NCBI GenBank assembly: GCA_039816825.1
Contig: JBCBXA010000104.1
Span: 1-9,362, forward strand
Length of the DNA stretch: 9,362 nucleotides
Direction of reading: 5' to 3'
Source: JBCBXA01 sp039816825
GTDB lineage: Bacteria > Pseudomonadota > Alphaproteobacteria > Rhizobiales > Rhizobiaceae
The translations under genes and the position numbers were made by a program. Shown here piece by piece: positions 1-6,264 of the stretch. Under the pieces are notes generated by a model. It had not been told where the DNA came from. It worked only from the letters and a program-made list of their open reading frames with translations, and made no database searches. Numbering within the stretch: position 1 is the first letter of the stretch; the number at the start of each line of letters is the position of its first letter.

Positions 1-157
1 CCCGCTTTGCAGTCTTTTCCTTGAATATCTTGTCATATCAAACGCCAATGCCAGCAGATGAATGGGTCCTGACCCTAAGCTTTCCCAGTGCCACGGCCAT
101 CTTAGAAACATGGCAAAACCGTGCACGGACTACCGGCTAACGGCAATTAACCTCGGC

Positions 158-204
158 TTAACAGTCCGTTAAATTGGCATTGCGGGACGTTGCATTAATT
201 GCAA
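158..204. promoter_or_regulatory. Two inverted repeats in the leader of the binding-protein gene
   Basis: Seen: TTAAC-5 nt-GTTAA at 158-172 and TTGCA-5 nt-TGCAA at 190-204, about 90-130 bp before the ATG at 291. Such AT-rich dyads are plausible operator or promoter sites, but I could not fit a convincing -35/-10 pair around them. The rest of 1-157 holds no gene that I can support; the open frames crossing it are extensions or antisense shadows of the gene at 291. A minor dyad GGGTC-CT-GACCC lies at 64-75. Confidence 0.3.
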
Positions 205-290
205 TGTTAGCCGCAGCGCGGCGGTTCGAAAGCGATCCACCGCCCTCGGCGCGCAGGGAGCGCGCCCTTAACAGGAGAGGAATTCCCCTT

Positions 291-1394
291 ATGAAAAAAC
301 TGCTTTTGTCTGGTGCTGCATTCGCAATGGCCATGTCGGCCAACGCTGCTTGGGCCGAGATCGTGATCGGCGTTGCAGGCCCAATGACCGGCCAGTACGC
401 GTCCTTCGGTGAGCAAATGAAGACCGGCGCTGAGCAAGCCGTGGCTGACATCAACGCTGCTGGTGGCGTGAACGGCGAGATGCTGCGCCTCGTCGTTGGC
501 GATGACGCTTGCGATCCAAAGCAGGCTGTGGCTGTGGCCAACCAAATGGTTTCTGAAGGTGCTGTGCTAATGGCCGGTCACTTCTGTTCCGGCTCGTCCA
601 TTCCCGCTTCTGAAGTGTATGCCGAAGAAGGCATCATCCAGATTTCGCCAGCTTCCACCAACCCGGCTCTGACCGATGAGCGCCCAGGCCCAGGCGTCTA
701 CCGCGTTTGCGGACGTGACGACCAGCAGGGCGCTGTTGCAGGCGAGTTCCTCGCCAGCACTTTTGGCGACGGCAAAGTGGCCATCATCCACGACAAGACC
801 GCCTACGGCAAAGGCCTGGCAGATGCGACACGCGCTGCCTTCGAAGCAGCTGGCGGAACAACAGCAGTCTACGAAGCCTACACAGCCGGCGAGAAGGACT
901 ACACAGCCCTTGTCTCCAAGCTGAAGCAAGAAGGCATCACTGCCCTCTATGTCGGCGGCTACCACACCGAAGCTGGCCTGATGAAGCGTCAGATGGTCGA
1001 CCAGGGCATGGACACCGTTCTGATCTCCGGCGACGCGCTGGTGACGGACGAGTACTGGTCCATCACCGGTGATGCAGGCGAAGGCACTCTGATGACCTTC
1101 TCCCCAGACCCACGCAAGTCCGAGTCCGCTGCTGATCTCGTGGCTGCTCTGGAAGCTGACGGAAAGCCAACGGAAGGCTATGTGGTCTACACCTACGCCG
1201 CTATCCAGGCATGGGCCGCAGCTGCAGGCACAGCCAGTTCAACAGACTATGAGGCCGTCGTAGCTGCCCTCGACGCTGGCACATTTGACACGGCTCTCGG
1301 CTCCCTGTCGTTCGACGACAAAGGCGACGTGTCCCTGCCAGGCTACGTCTTCTACGAGTGGAGCGGTGGTCAGTACGACTATCTCGAAAACTAA
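291..1394 (+). CDS. Branched-chain amino-acid ABC transporter substrate-binding protein (LivJ/LivK type)
   Basis: Periplasmic type I binding protein of 367 aa that would capture leucine, isoleucine, valine or a related amino acid and deliver it to a LivHMGF-type ABC importer. The N-terminus is a Sec signal peptide (MKK, hydrophobic stretch, likely cleavage after AWA near residue 22). The mature part opens with IVIGVAGPMTGQYASFG, the usual start of the family. DDACDPKQAV (71-80), GHFCSGSSIPAS (97-108), with Cys74 and Cys99 placed like the LivJ disulfide, and CGRDDQQG (140-147) are strong LivJ signatures. I start at the ATG at 291 because AGGAGAGG at 273-280 lies 10 nt upstream and the signal peptide begins there; the frame is open further upstream to 174 but that part is not protein-like. 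No permease or ATPase gene is adjacent and a terminator follows, so this is an orphan binding protein sharing a transporter encoded elsewhere. The exact ligand cannot be read from sequence. Confidence 0.95.
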   Translation: MKKLLLSGAAFAMAMSANAAWAEIVIGVAGPMTGQYASFGEQMKTGAEQAVADINAAGGVNGEMLRLVVGDDACDPKQAVAVANQMVSEGAVLMAGHFCSGSSIPASEVYAEEGIIQISPASTNPALTDERPGPGVYRVCGRDDQQGAVAGEFLASTFGDGKVAIIHDKTAYGKGLADATRAAFEAAGGTTAVYEAYTAGEKDYTALVSKLKQEGITALYVGGYHTEAGLMKRQMVDQGMDTVLISGDALVTDEYWSITGDAGEGTLMTFSPDPRKSESAADLVAALEADGKPTEGYVVYTYAAIQAWAAAAGTASSTDYEAVVAALDAGTFDTALGSLSFDDKGDVSLPGYVFYEWSGGQYDYLEN

Positions 1395-1429
1395 GGTGTT
1401 GCGGGCTTGACCCGCTCACCGACCGTTTG

Positions 1430-1460
1430 GCCCGTCCGGCTCTGCCGGGCGGGCTTTTTT
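1430..1460 (+). terminator. Rho-independent terminator after the binding-protein gene
   Basis: An 11-bp stem (1430-1440 with 1444-1454, one G-T wobble), a TCT loop and six T residues (1455-1460). It lies 35 bp after the stop codon and makes the binding-protein gene monocistronic. The following 1461-1648 holds no gene; it contains the dyad GATGC-6 nt-GCATC (1519-1534) and the palindrome TGCAATTGCA (1536-1545), which may belong to the promoter of the lipoprotein gene. Confidence 0.9.
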
Positions 1461-1648
1461 GTGAACGATGATCCAGGCTTGTCAAAACGCATGGCAACCA
1501 TTTGGGTCCGAAACGGTTGATGCAGCGCAGCATCGTGCAATTGCATGCCGCAACGGCAGTGATAAGCTGCGTCGAATTGGCATATCGCCATGATACCGCC
1601 GCAGTGTGGGAGCGCACTGGAACTCTAAACAGGCAGTCGGAGAGACTT

Positions 1649-1930
1649 ATGAACATCGTCAAGAAAACCGCCCTCAGCATCGCACTGATCGGCCCCCTGG
1701 CTCTGGCCGGCTGCACGGCAGCCGAACAAAACACCGCAATCGCCACCGTCGGCGGCGGCGCTCTGGGCGCAGTCACAGCAGCTGCTTTGGGCGCCAATGC
1801 CGGCTGGATTGCAGTCGCGGGCGTGGCAGGTGCCACAGCCGGCGCGCTTTATGCACGCAACTCGCAGACCGGTCAGTGCGCCTATTCAAACGGCGACGGC
1901 ACTTACACTGTGCGCCCCTGCCCACGCTGA
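1649..1930 (+). CDS. Small glycine-zipper lipoprotein
   Basis: 93 aa. A type II signal peptide ends in the lipobox LAGC with the lipidated Cys at residue 22 (MNIVKK, hydrophobic core, LALAGC), so the product should be anchored in a membrane on the periplasmic side, most likely the outer membrane. Residues about 33-68 are Gly/Ala-rich with repeated small residues (VGGGALGAVTAAALGANAG and AGVAGATAGALYA), a glycine-zipper hairpin of the kind seen in small surface or stress lipoproteins (SlyB/OsmB-like and 17-kDa antigen-like). A short polar tail follows with two cysteines (QTGQCAYSNGDGTY...RPCPR), which could form a disulfide. GGAGAG at 1639-1644 precedes the ATG by 4 nt. The gene has its own terminator. 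No specific function can be assigned; envelope maintenance is an inference from the fold type. Confidence 0.85.
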   Translation: MNIVKKTALSIALIGPLALAGCTAAEQNTAIATVGGGALGAVTAAALGANAGWIAVAGVAGATAGALYARNSQTGQCAYSNGDGTYTVRPCPR

Positions 1931-1954
1931 TTTCAGCAGGGAACGGATCGACAG

Positions 1955-1980
1955 AAGGCCGCCTCATGGGCGGCCTTTTT
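1955..1980 (+). terminator. Rho-independent terminator after the lipoprotein gene
   Basis: Stem AAGGCCGCC (1955-1963) pairs with GGCGGCC and the first two T residues (1969-1977), with a 5-nt loop and a T run to 1980. It starts 24 bp after the stop codon and separates the lipoprotein gene from aacS. Confidence 0.9.
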
Positions 1981-1985
1981 CGTTG

Positions 1986-1997
1986 TGCTTGCAAGCA
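1986..1997. promoter_or_regulatory. Perfect 12-bp palindrome upstream of aacS, possible operator
   Basis: TGCTTGCAAGCA is a perfect dyad lying between the preceding terminator (ends 1980) and the aacS start at 2040. Only about 60 bp separate the two, so the aacS promoter must be compact or lie within the upstream gene, and a site here would sit at or beside the promoter. The core TTGCAA resembles the TTTGCAAA sites reported for ScfR/PccR-type regulators of acyl-CoA metabolism; that link is only an inference. Confidence 0.35.
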
Positions 1998-2039
1998 GCT
2001 CCGCGTTGGCTAAGAGACTCGCCAAAGGGAGTTGCCGGA

Positions 2040-4004
2040 ATGTCAGAACAGCCAAATCTCCAGCCACTTTGGACGCCTGAACCTGAAGCCATTGCGAGAA
2101 CACGTCTAACGGCCTTTGAAGCCAGCCTTGCTTCCGCAGGCCATGGCTCCTTTGCAAGCTATGAAGAGTTGCACCGCTGGTCGTGCGACAACCTCGACGC
2201 CTTCTGGCAATCGTTTTGGGACTTCGCCGACATGCAGGGCGGCAGTGGCGACCGGGCATTCGTTCCGGACGCATCGATCAAAGCGGCAAACTTCTTCCCG
2301 AACTCGCAGATGAACTATGCGCAGGAGATGCTGCGCAACGCAGATGAGCGTCTCGCCATGGTGTTTGTAGGCGAAGACGGCCGACGCCGAACCATCACAC
2401 GTGCCGGCTTGCGTGATCTGGTCTCGCGTCTGGTGGCAGCAATGAAAACCGCCGGCGTTGCGCCCGGTGATCGGGTGGCCGGTTTTGTGCCCAATTGCAT
2501 CGAAACCGTCGCGGCCATGCTGGCCACACAGGCGATTGGAGCGATCTGGAGTTCGTGCTCACCGGATTTCGGCCCCGCAGGCGTTGAGGACCGCTTTGGC
2601 CAGATCGAGCCCAAGCTTCTATTTGCCGCCGATGGCTATTTCTACTCCGGCAAAACCATCGATAGCAGGCCCGCGCTTTCGGAGATCGCCACTCGCCTCC
2701 CGACGCTCCAACAGATCATCGTATTTCCGTACGCAATGGACGGAGCGCCCCTCGATGACGTTCCCATCGCCCGCAGCATAGACAGCTTTCTTGAAGCGCA
2801 CCCGGCGCAGGACATTGAGTACACGATGCGCTCCGTACGGGATCCAGGTTTCATCCTGTTTTCGTCTGGCACAACCGGCAAACCCAAATGCATCGTCCAC
2901 AGCTCCGGCGGCGTTCTGCTCCAGCAAATGAAGGAACAGATGCTGCAATGCGACGTGCATGCCGGCGACCATCTGTTCTACTTCACCACATGCGGCTGGA
3001 TGATGTGGAACTGGCTGGTGGCTGGGCTGGCAGTTGAGGCGACCCTCATTCTGTTTGACGGCAACCCGTTCCACCCCGGTCCGGAACGGCTGTTCGAGTT
3101 GATTGAGGCGGAGAAGATCACTCATTTCGGGACCTCCGCCAAAGCGATTGACCACGCTCAGAAGTGCGAAGTGATACCCTCCGCTGTGGCTGATCTTTCC
3201 AGCCTGCGGGCGGTTCTCTCAACGGGATCGCCGCTGAAGCATGAGAGCTTCGACTACGTCTATGAAAGCTGGAAAGCCGACGTTCACCTGGCCTCCATTT
3301 CGGGAGGCACAGACATCTGTGCCTGCTTCATCGGCGGGGTGCCAACACTCCCGGTCTGGCGGGGCGAGATCCAGGGCCCCATGTTGGCCATAGCATCAGA
3401 CGTGTTTGACGATGAAGGGCAGCCCGTCGCTGGGCAACCAGGCGAACTGGTCTGCACACAACCGCATCCATCCATGCCCGTGGGCTTTTGGAACGATGAG
3501 GATGGCGAGCGCTATCACGTGGCCTATTTCGACACGTTCGACAATGTCTGGCGTCACGGTGACTGGCTGACTCGCACCCCGAGCGGCGGGTTTGTGGTTG
3601 CGGGGAGGTCCGACGCAACGCTGAACCCCGGCGGCGTGCGGATTGGGACCGCCGAAATCTACCGGCAAGTGGAGCGGATCGACGAGATCGCCGAAGCCGT
3701 CGTTGTTGGTCAGGACTGGGATAGCGACACACGCGTCGTTCTGTTCGTGCGCCTTCAGCCCGGCGCAGAACTCACCGATGCGCTCATCAAGCGGGTTCGA
3801 ACTGAAATCCGCACCAACGCCAGCCCGCGCCATGTCCCAGCCATCGTCTCCGCTGTCGAGGATATCCCCCGCACCAAGAGCGGCAAAATCGTTGAACTCG
3901 CTGTCCGGGATGTGATCCACAATCGACCGGTGCGCAACGTCACGTCACTGGCCAATCCGGAGGCTCTGGCGTTGTTTGAAAACCGGCCCGAACTGGCGGT
4001 CTAG
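2040..4004 (+). CDS. aacS: Acetoacetyl-CoA synthetase (acetoacetate--CoA ligase)
   Basis: Cytosolic adenylate-forming enzyme of 654 aa, close to the usual length of the AacS family. It activates acetoacetate with ATP and CoA to acetoacetyl-CoA, AMP and PPi, feeding ketone bodies and mobilised polyhydroxybutyrate into central metabolism. The core motifs are all present: FSSGTTGKPKCIVHSSGG (phosphate-binding loop, from residue 274), GGTDIC (422-427), GDW (507-509) and GRSDATLNPGGVRIGTAEIY (from 522). PRTKSGKIVE carries the catalytic lysine at residue 616. The N-terminal WTP...EELHRWS...FW region and NFFPNSQMNYAQEML fit acetoacetyl-CoA rather than acetyl-CoA synthetases. I chose the ATG at 2040 because AAAGGGAG (2024-2031) lies 8 nt before it; the open frame upstream runs through the lipoprotein gene and is not protein-like. 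It is transcribed alone and converges on the amidotransferase gene with 5 bp between stops and no visible terminator there. Confidence 0.95.
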   Translation: MSEQPNLQPLWTPEPEAIARTRLTAFEASLASAGHGSFASYEELHRWSCDNLDAFWQSFWDFADMQGGSGDRAFVPDASIKAANFFPNSQMNYAQEMLRNADERLAMVFVGEDGRRRTITRAGLRDLVSRLVAAMKTAGVAPGDRVAGFVPNCIETVAAMLATQAIGAIWSSCSPDFGPAGVEDRFGQIEPKLLFAADGYFYSGKTIDSRPALSEIATRLPTLQQIIVFPYAMDGAPLDDVPIARSIDSFLEAHPAQDIEYTMRSVRDPGFILFSSGTTGKPKCIVHSSGGVLLQQMKEQMLQCDVHAGDHLFYFTTCGWMMWNWLVAGLAVEATLILFDGNPFHPGPERLFELIEAEKITHFGTSAKAIDHAQKCEVIPSAVADLSSLRAVLSTGSPLKHESFDYVYESWKADVHLASISGGTDICACFIGGVPTLPVWRGEIQGPMLAIASDVFDDEGQPVAGQPGELVCTQPHPSMPVGFWNDEDGERYHVAYFDTFDNVWRHGDWLTRTPSGGFVVAGRSDATLNPGGVRIGTAEIYRQVERIDEIAEAVVVGQDWDSDTRVVLFVRLQPGAELTDALIKRVRTEIRTNASPRHVPAIVSAVEDIPRTKSGKIVELAVRDVIHNRPVRNVTSLANPEALALFENRPELAV

Positions 4005-4009
4005 CTTTA

Positions 4010-4732
4010 TCAGCCCGCCAGAAACGCTGCGATCTCGTGGCCGATTTTCGCGGACGACAAGTCGCTGTCAGCCATGTCCGCAAGGGATTTGCGGCCACGC
4101 GCTGCCGTGTCCGCGTCAAACCCGTTGCCTTCGCGCGCATCAATGAGGGCAGCGACCCAGGCAACCTCAAACTCAGGGTGGAACTGATAGCTCCGAGCCC
4201 ACTCGCCCTCGTCTTCCCGCCCGTAGGACAGAGCAGCGTGTCGGCAGAAGTCATTGGCCAGAATGGTGGTGGCTCCCGGCGGTGGCATCACGACCTGATC
4301 CTGATGCACCGCACACGCGCTCACAGGCTCTCCATCAGCCACCGACTGGTAGTTCTCAATACCAAGAGCCCAGCCGCCATCGAACTTCACCACTTCGCCT
4401 CCCAGAGCCTGCGCCATGATCTGGTGTCCAAAGCATATGCCCACCAAAGGGCGGCCAGAACCCCGCACCGAACGGATGAATGCCTCTAGCGGCCTGATCC
4501 AGGCATGATCTTCATGAGCGCCATGCAGTGAGCCGGTGATGAGCCAGCCATCGCACTCATCGGGTGAGTGCGGCAGTTCCCCGTCGACCACCCAATAATT
4601 GCGATAGGAGAAGCGGTCTGGACCGAGAATGGCCCTGAACAGCCGCTCATACTCGCCAAAGCGATCAACCAGAGCAGCGTTCACGCGCCCGGTCGACAAT
4701 ATTCCTATCAATCGCTTCGAGGCGTCTGGCAT
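4010..4732 (-). CDS. Class I glutamine amidotransferase family protein
   Basis: 240 aa, a single GATase-1 domain as in stand-alone GMP-synthase-like amidotransferases. The nucleophile elbow GICFGHQIMAQALGG places the catalytic Cys at residue 100, and FHPEFE gives His185 and Glu187, completing the Cys-His-Glu triad; GSLHGAHED (67-75) and the HQDQV segment (143-147) are also typical. The enzyme should hydrolyse glutamine or a gamma-glutamyl compound; with no synthetase partner nearby the acceptor is unknown. I start at the ATG at 4732, where the family-like sequence begins; no Shine-Dalgarno sequence is visible, and the frame stays open to 4801 only by running through the tRNA fragment. The tRNA-Thr fragment ends 24 nt upstream, so this gene was probably once read out of a tRNA-Thr transcript. 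Confidence 0.85.
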   Translation of the reverse strand: MPDASKRLIGILSTGRVNAALVDRFGEYERLFRAILGPDRFSYRNYWVVDGELPHSPDECDGWLITGSLHGAHEDHAWIRPLEAFIRSVRGSGRPLVGICFGHQIMAQALGGEVVKFDGGWALGIENYQSVADGEPVSACAVHQDQVVMPPPGATTILANDFCRHAALSYGREDEGEWARSYQFHPEFEVAWVAALIDAREGNGFDADTAARGRKSLADMADSDLSSAKIGHEIAAFLAG

Positions 4733-4756
4733 TGACAGACCATGCTTTGGGAGAAC

Positions 4757-4808
4757 TGGTGCTGCTGGGGAGATTTGAACTCCCGGCCTCTCCATTACCA
4801 ATGGAGTG
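4757..4808 (-). tRNA. tRNA-Thr(GGT) 3' fragment, probable attachment-site scar
   Basis: Read on the minus strand, CACTCCATTGGTAATGGAG forms a perfect anticodon arm (CTCCA/TGGAG) with loop TTGGTAA, anticodon GGT, threonine. A 5-nt variable loop, a perfect T-arm (GGGAG, loop TTCAAAT, CTCCC), the acceptor 3' strand CAGCAGC, discriminator A and encoded CCA follow. An intact gene would need GCTGCTG at its 5' end and a D-arm. Instead the sequence before position 26 reads GGGGCTATGGCGTACAGTA, which pairs at only 4 of 7 acceptor positions and is about 5 nt too short for a D-arm. I therefore read this as a 52-nt fragment, not a working tRNA. Tyrosine-recombinase elements that use tRNA 3' ends leave exactly such a copy at their distal end; with this orientation the element lies at 4809 and above. 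Confidence 0.75.
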
Positions 4809-5012
4809 TACTGTACGCCATAGCCCCAAATTACGGGCTACTGCCGGTCATAAGATCCAACAGCTTCACGTTTCGTTCCGCCTGATACGCTCTGTGTTGG
4901 TTCAATTGGACCAAGGAGCACTCTATTTTTTCACAGCCCTTTCATCCCCAGCTTTGCATAACTCTGGTGTCGGACGGTGATGGACGCCGCTAAATCAGTT
5001 GCTCGATGGACT

Positions 5013-5089
5013 CACCCGCAGATTGTTTCACGGGTGTTTCAAAGAATGTTTCACACAAATCTGGAGTTTATCCCCACAATCCCCATAAT
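5013..5089 (+). promoter_or_regulatory. Repeat cluster upstream of the antitoxin-like gene, possible operator and promoter
   Basis: TGTTTCA occurs three times, starting at 5024, 5035 and 5047, that is with 11-12 bp steps, about one helical turn. CACCCG (5013-5018) and CGGGTG (5031-5036) form an inverted repeat across the first copies. ATCCCCA is repeated at 5070 and 5079, with a further copy at 4944. CATAAT at 5084-5089 could be a -10 box, without a good -35. The cluster ends about 74 bp before the start codon at 5163, a fitting place for autoregulation of a toxin-antitoxin operon. Confidence 0.4.
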
Positions 5090-5162
5090 AGGAATCGGGA
5101 GGAGGGCCGTTGAACCATGCCGCACATCGCGGGAGGACGGTGACGCGCGCCCGGAAAGCGCT

Positions 5163-5681
5163 ATGACCTACACGCCGCAACATATAGCCAATTACATCTT
5201 AGACAGGGCAGATCTGGAAGATATGCCAATTAGTCAGCTTAAGCTGATGAAATTGGTCTACATTGCATATGGCTGGCACTTGGCTCTTAACGAAATTCGT
5301 CTTTACGACGAACCTATTTACGCGTGGGAGCACGGCCCAGTCGTTCGATCAATTTATGACGAGTTCAAGAATTTTGGTAAGCGCCCTATCACTCGGCGAG
5401 CTACCGAAGTTGACTGGGACACATTCGAGCTGATGGAGCCGCGCGTTCCTGAGGATGATGCCGAAACGAGATGGGTTTTGGATCGCGTTTGGGCGACCTA
5501 CAAAGACTTCCGAGCCTGGACACTCCGCAATAAGACTCACGAGGCTGGCGGACCATGGGATAAAGTATACGATCCAAAAGTCAGGGACGTTAAGTTGAAC
5601 GATGACGACATCCGAGAGCACTACGTCCAACGCATCTCAGCCTACATCGACGCCGCCCACGAGTTCGAACACGCCTCTTAA
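5163..5681 (+). CDS. Panacea-domain (DUF4065/SocA-like) protein, probable antitoxin
   Basis: 172 aa covering a single Panacea domain. Hallmarks are the helix SQLKLMKLVYIAYGWHL (24-40), YAWEHGPVVRSIY (53-65) and the C-terminal THEAGGPWDKVY (125-136). Members include SocA of Caulobacter, a ClpXP adaptor that keeps the SocB toxin low, and many two-gene systems in which Panacea proteins neutralise unrelated toxins, including membrane-acting ones. The ATG at 5163 starts where the family usually starts (MTYTPQHIANYIL); GGAAAG at 5153-5158 is a weak, close ribosome site. The frame is open back to 4977 but that part looks non-coding. The next gene follows after 22 bp on the same strand, as expected for a toxin-antitoxin pair. 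The repeat cluster upstream may be its operator. Neutralising activity is an inference from family and context. Confidence 0.85.
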   Translation: MTYTPQHIANYILDRADLEDMPISQLKLMKLVYIAYGWHLALNEIRLYDEPIYAWEHGPVVRSIYDEFKNFGKRPITRRATEVDWDTFELMEPRVPEDDAETRWVLDRVWATYKDFRAWTLRNKTHEAGGPWDKVYDPKVRDVKLNDDDIREHYVQRISAYIDAAHEFEHAS

Positions 5682-5703
5682 AGGGCAGCTAAAAAGTGTC
5701 TCC

Positions 5704-6108
5704 ATGCCCGCCTTGGCGAGAGGCGCGGCAAAGGTTGAGGGCGAGCAGCCTGGGTCCAAAATCCAGCCGCAGCACTTCAATCGTCACATTAAGTGCTACC
5801 AAATCACTGAGCACGAGCTAGACACGATTACTCTTGTGAACGCCGGAATTTCGCTCTCGGCAACGATCGGGTCATTCCTAATGGCCTTTTGGCTAGACAT
5901 CTTCAAAGACACATTGCTTGCCGAGAGCATTCCCGAAGCTTCAGCCGAAGCTGTTAGCTATGTGCTTCCGATCTGCTTTGTTTTAGGGCTGTTGTTCTGG
6001 GGAGGAGCAATAGCTCTGTTCATCTGGCGGCGCGGCTTCATCAGTGACATCAAGGCATCGTCAGTCGATGCAAACTTGGTCGATGCCGATGGCGGTCAGA
6101 CACTGTAG
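5704..6108 (+). CDS. Small two-membrane-segment protein, candidate toxin partner
   Basis: 134 aa, not assigned to a named family. It has a polar N-terminal region (1-41), a first hydrophobic segment at about 42-66 (LVNAGISLSATIGSFLMAFW), an acidic loop, a second segment at about 84-108 (VSYVLPICFVLGLLFWGGAI, then ALFIW) followed by RR, and an acidic 20-residue tail. It should be an inner-membrane protein. It sits 22 bp after the Panacea gene on the same strand and is probably co-transcribed, so a membrane-acting toxin neutralised by the upstream product is the best guess; a membrane protein merely regulated by it is the alternative. The start is uncertain: ATG 5704 has only AAGGG at 5681-5685, too far away for a normal site, and translational coupling may apply. 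An in-frame ATG at 5602 would add 34 Ser/Thr/Pro-rich residues overlapping the antitoxin gene, which I judge to be out-of-frame noise. Confidence 0.7.
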   Translation: MPALARGAAKVEGEQPGSKIQPQHFNRHIKCYQITEHELDTITLVNAGISLSATIGSFLMAFWLDIFKDTLLAESIPEASAEAVSYVLPICFVLGLLFWGGAIALFIWRRGFISDIKASSVDANLVDADGGQTL

Positions 6109-6244
6109 CAACAACGCCTCGGTGAATTTGCCCGTGATATCTCAGTGCGCACTTTCACCTCTTTCTGGGCAACACTGATGTCTGCCAGCATCTCGACGTT
6201 GTGGGCAGACGTGACGCCTTAGCGCTTCAATTCAGTCTTAAGAA

Positions 6245-6259
6245 GCCTTTCTGAAAGGC
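6245..6259 (-). terminator. Weak hairpin after the immunity-like gene
   Basis: GCCTT-5 nt-AAGGC (6245-6259) lies just past the stop of the minus-strand gene ending at 6265 and is followed on that strand by TTCTTAAG, a poor T tract. It may serve as a terminator for that gene and for the convergent gene ending at 6108. A second dyad, GTCTGCC (6180-6186) with GGCAGAC (6204-6210), lies in the same gap; no T run follows it. The gap 6109-6264 holds no gene. Confidence 0.3.
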
Positions 6260-6264
6260 GCCGT

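Noticed and set aside
1201..1836. 211-aa minus-strand open frame across the binding-protein and lipoprotein genes
   Set aside because: It is antisense to two well-supported genes and to the terminator between them; its composition is that of a GC-rich shadow frame.
1797..2039. N-terminal extension of aacS
   Set aside because: It would run through the lipoprotein gene and its terminator; the family start and the ribosome site agree on the ATG at 2040.
4757..4830. A complete, functional tRNA-Thr on the minus strand
   Set aside because: The acceptor 5' strand pairs at only 4 of 7 positions with the 3' strand and the D-arm region is about 5 nt too short with no GG motif, so only the 3' part is supported.
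5068..5090. DnaA box or replication origin around TTTATCCCCACA
   Set aside because: It differs from TTATCCACA by inserted bases, there is no cluster of boxes, and no replication gene is near.
5140..5166. Tiny leader frame GTG to TGA overlapping the antitoxin start
   Set aside because: It has eight codons with the ribosome site only 2 nt away; probably chance, though the ATGA overlap was noted.
5602..5703. Upstream extension of the two-segment membrane protein from the ATG at 5602
   Set aside because: It overlaps the antitoxin gene in another frame, is a low-complexity Ser/Thr/Pro stretch and has no ribosome site.
6180..6210. Second terminator between the convergent genes at 6108 and 6265
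   Set aside because: A 7-bp stem with a 17-nt loop and no T run on either strand.
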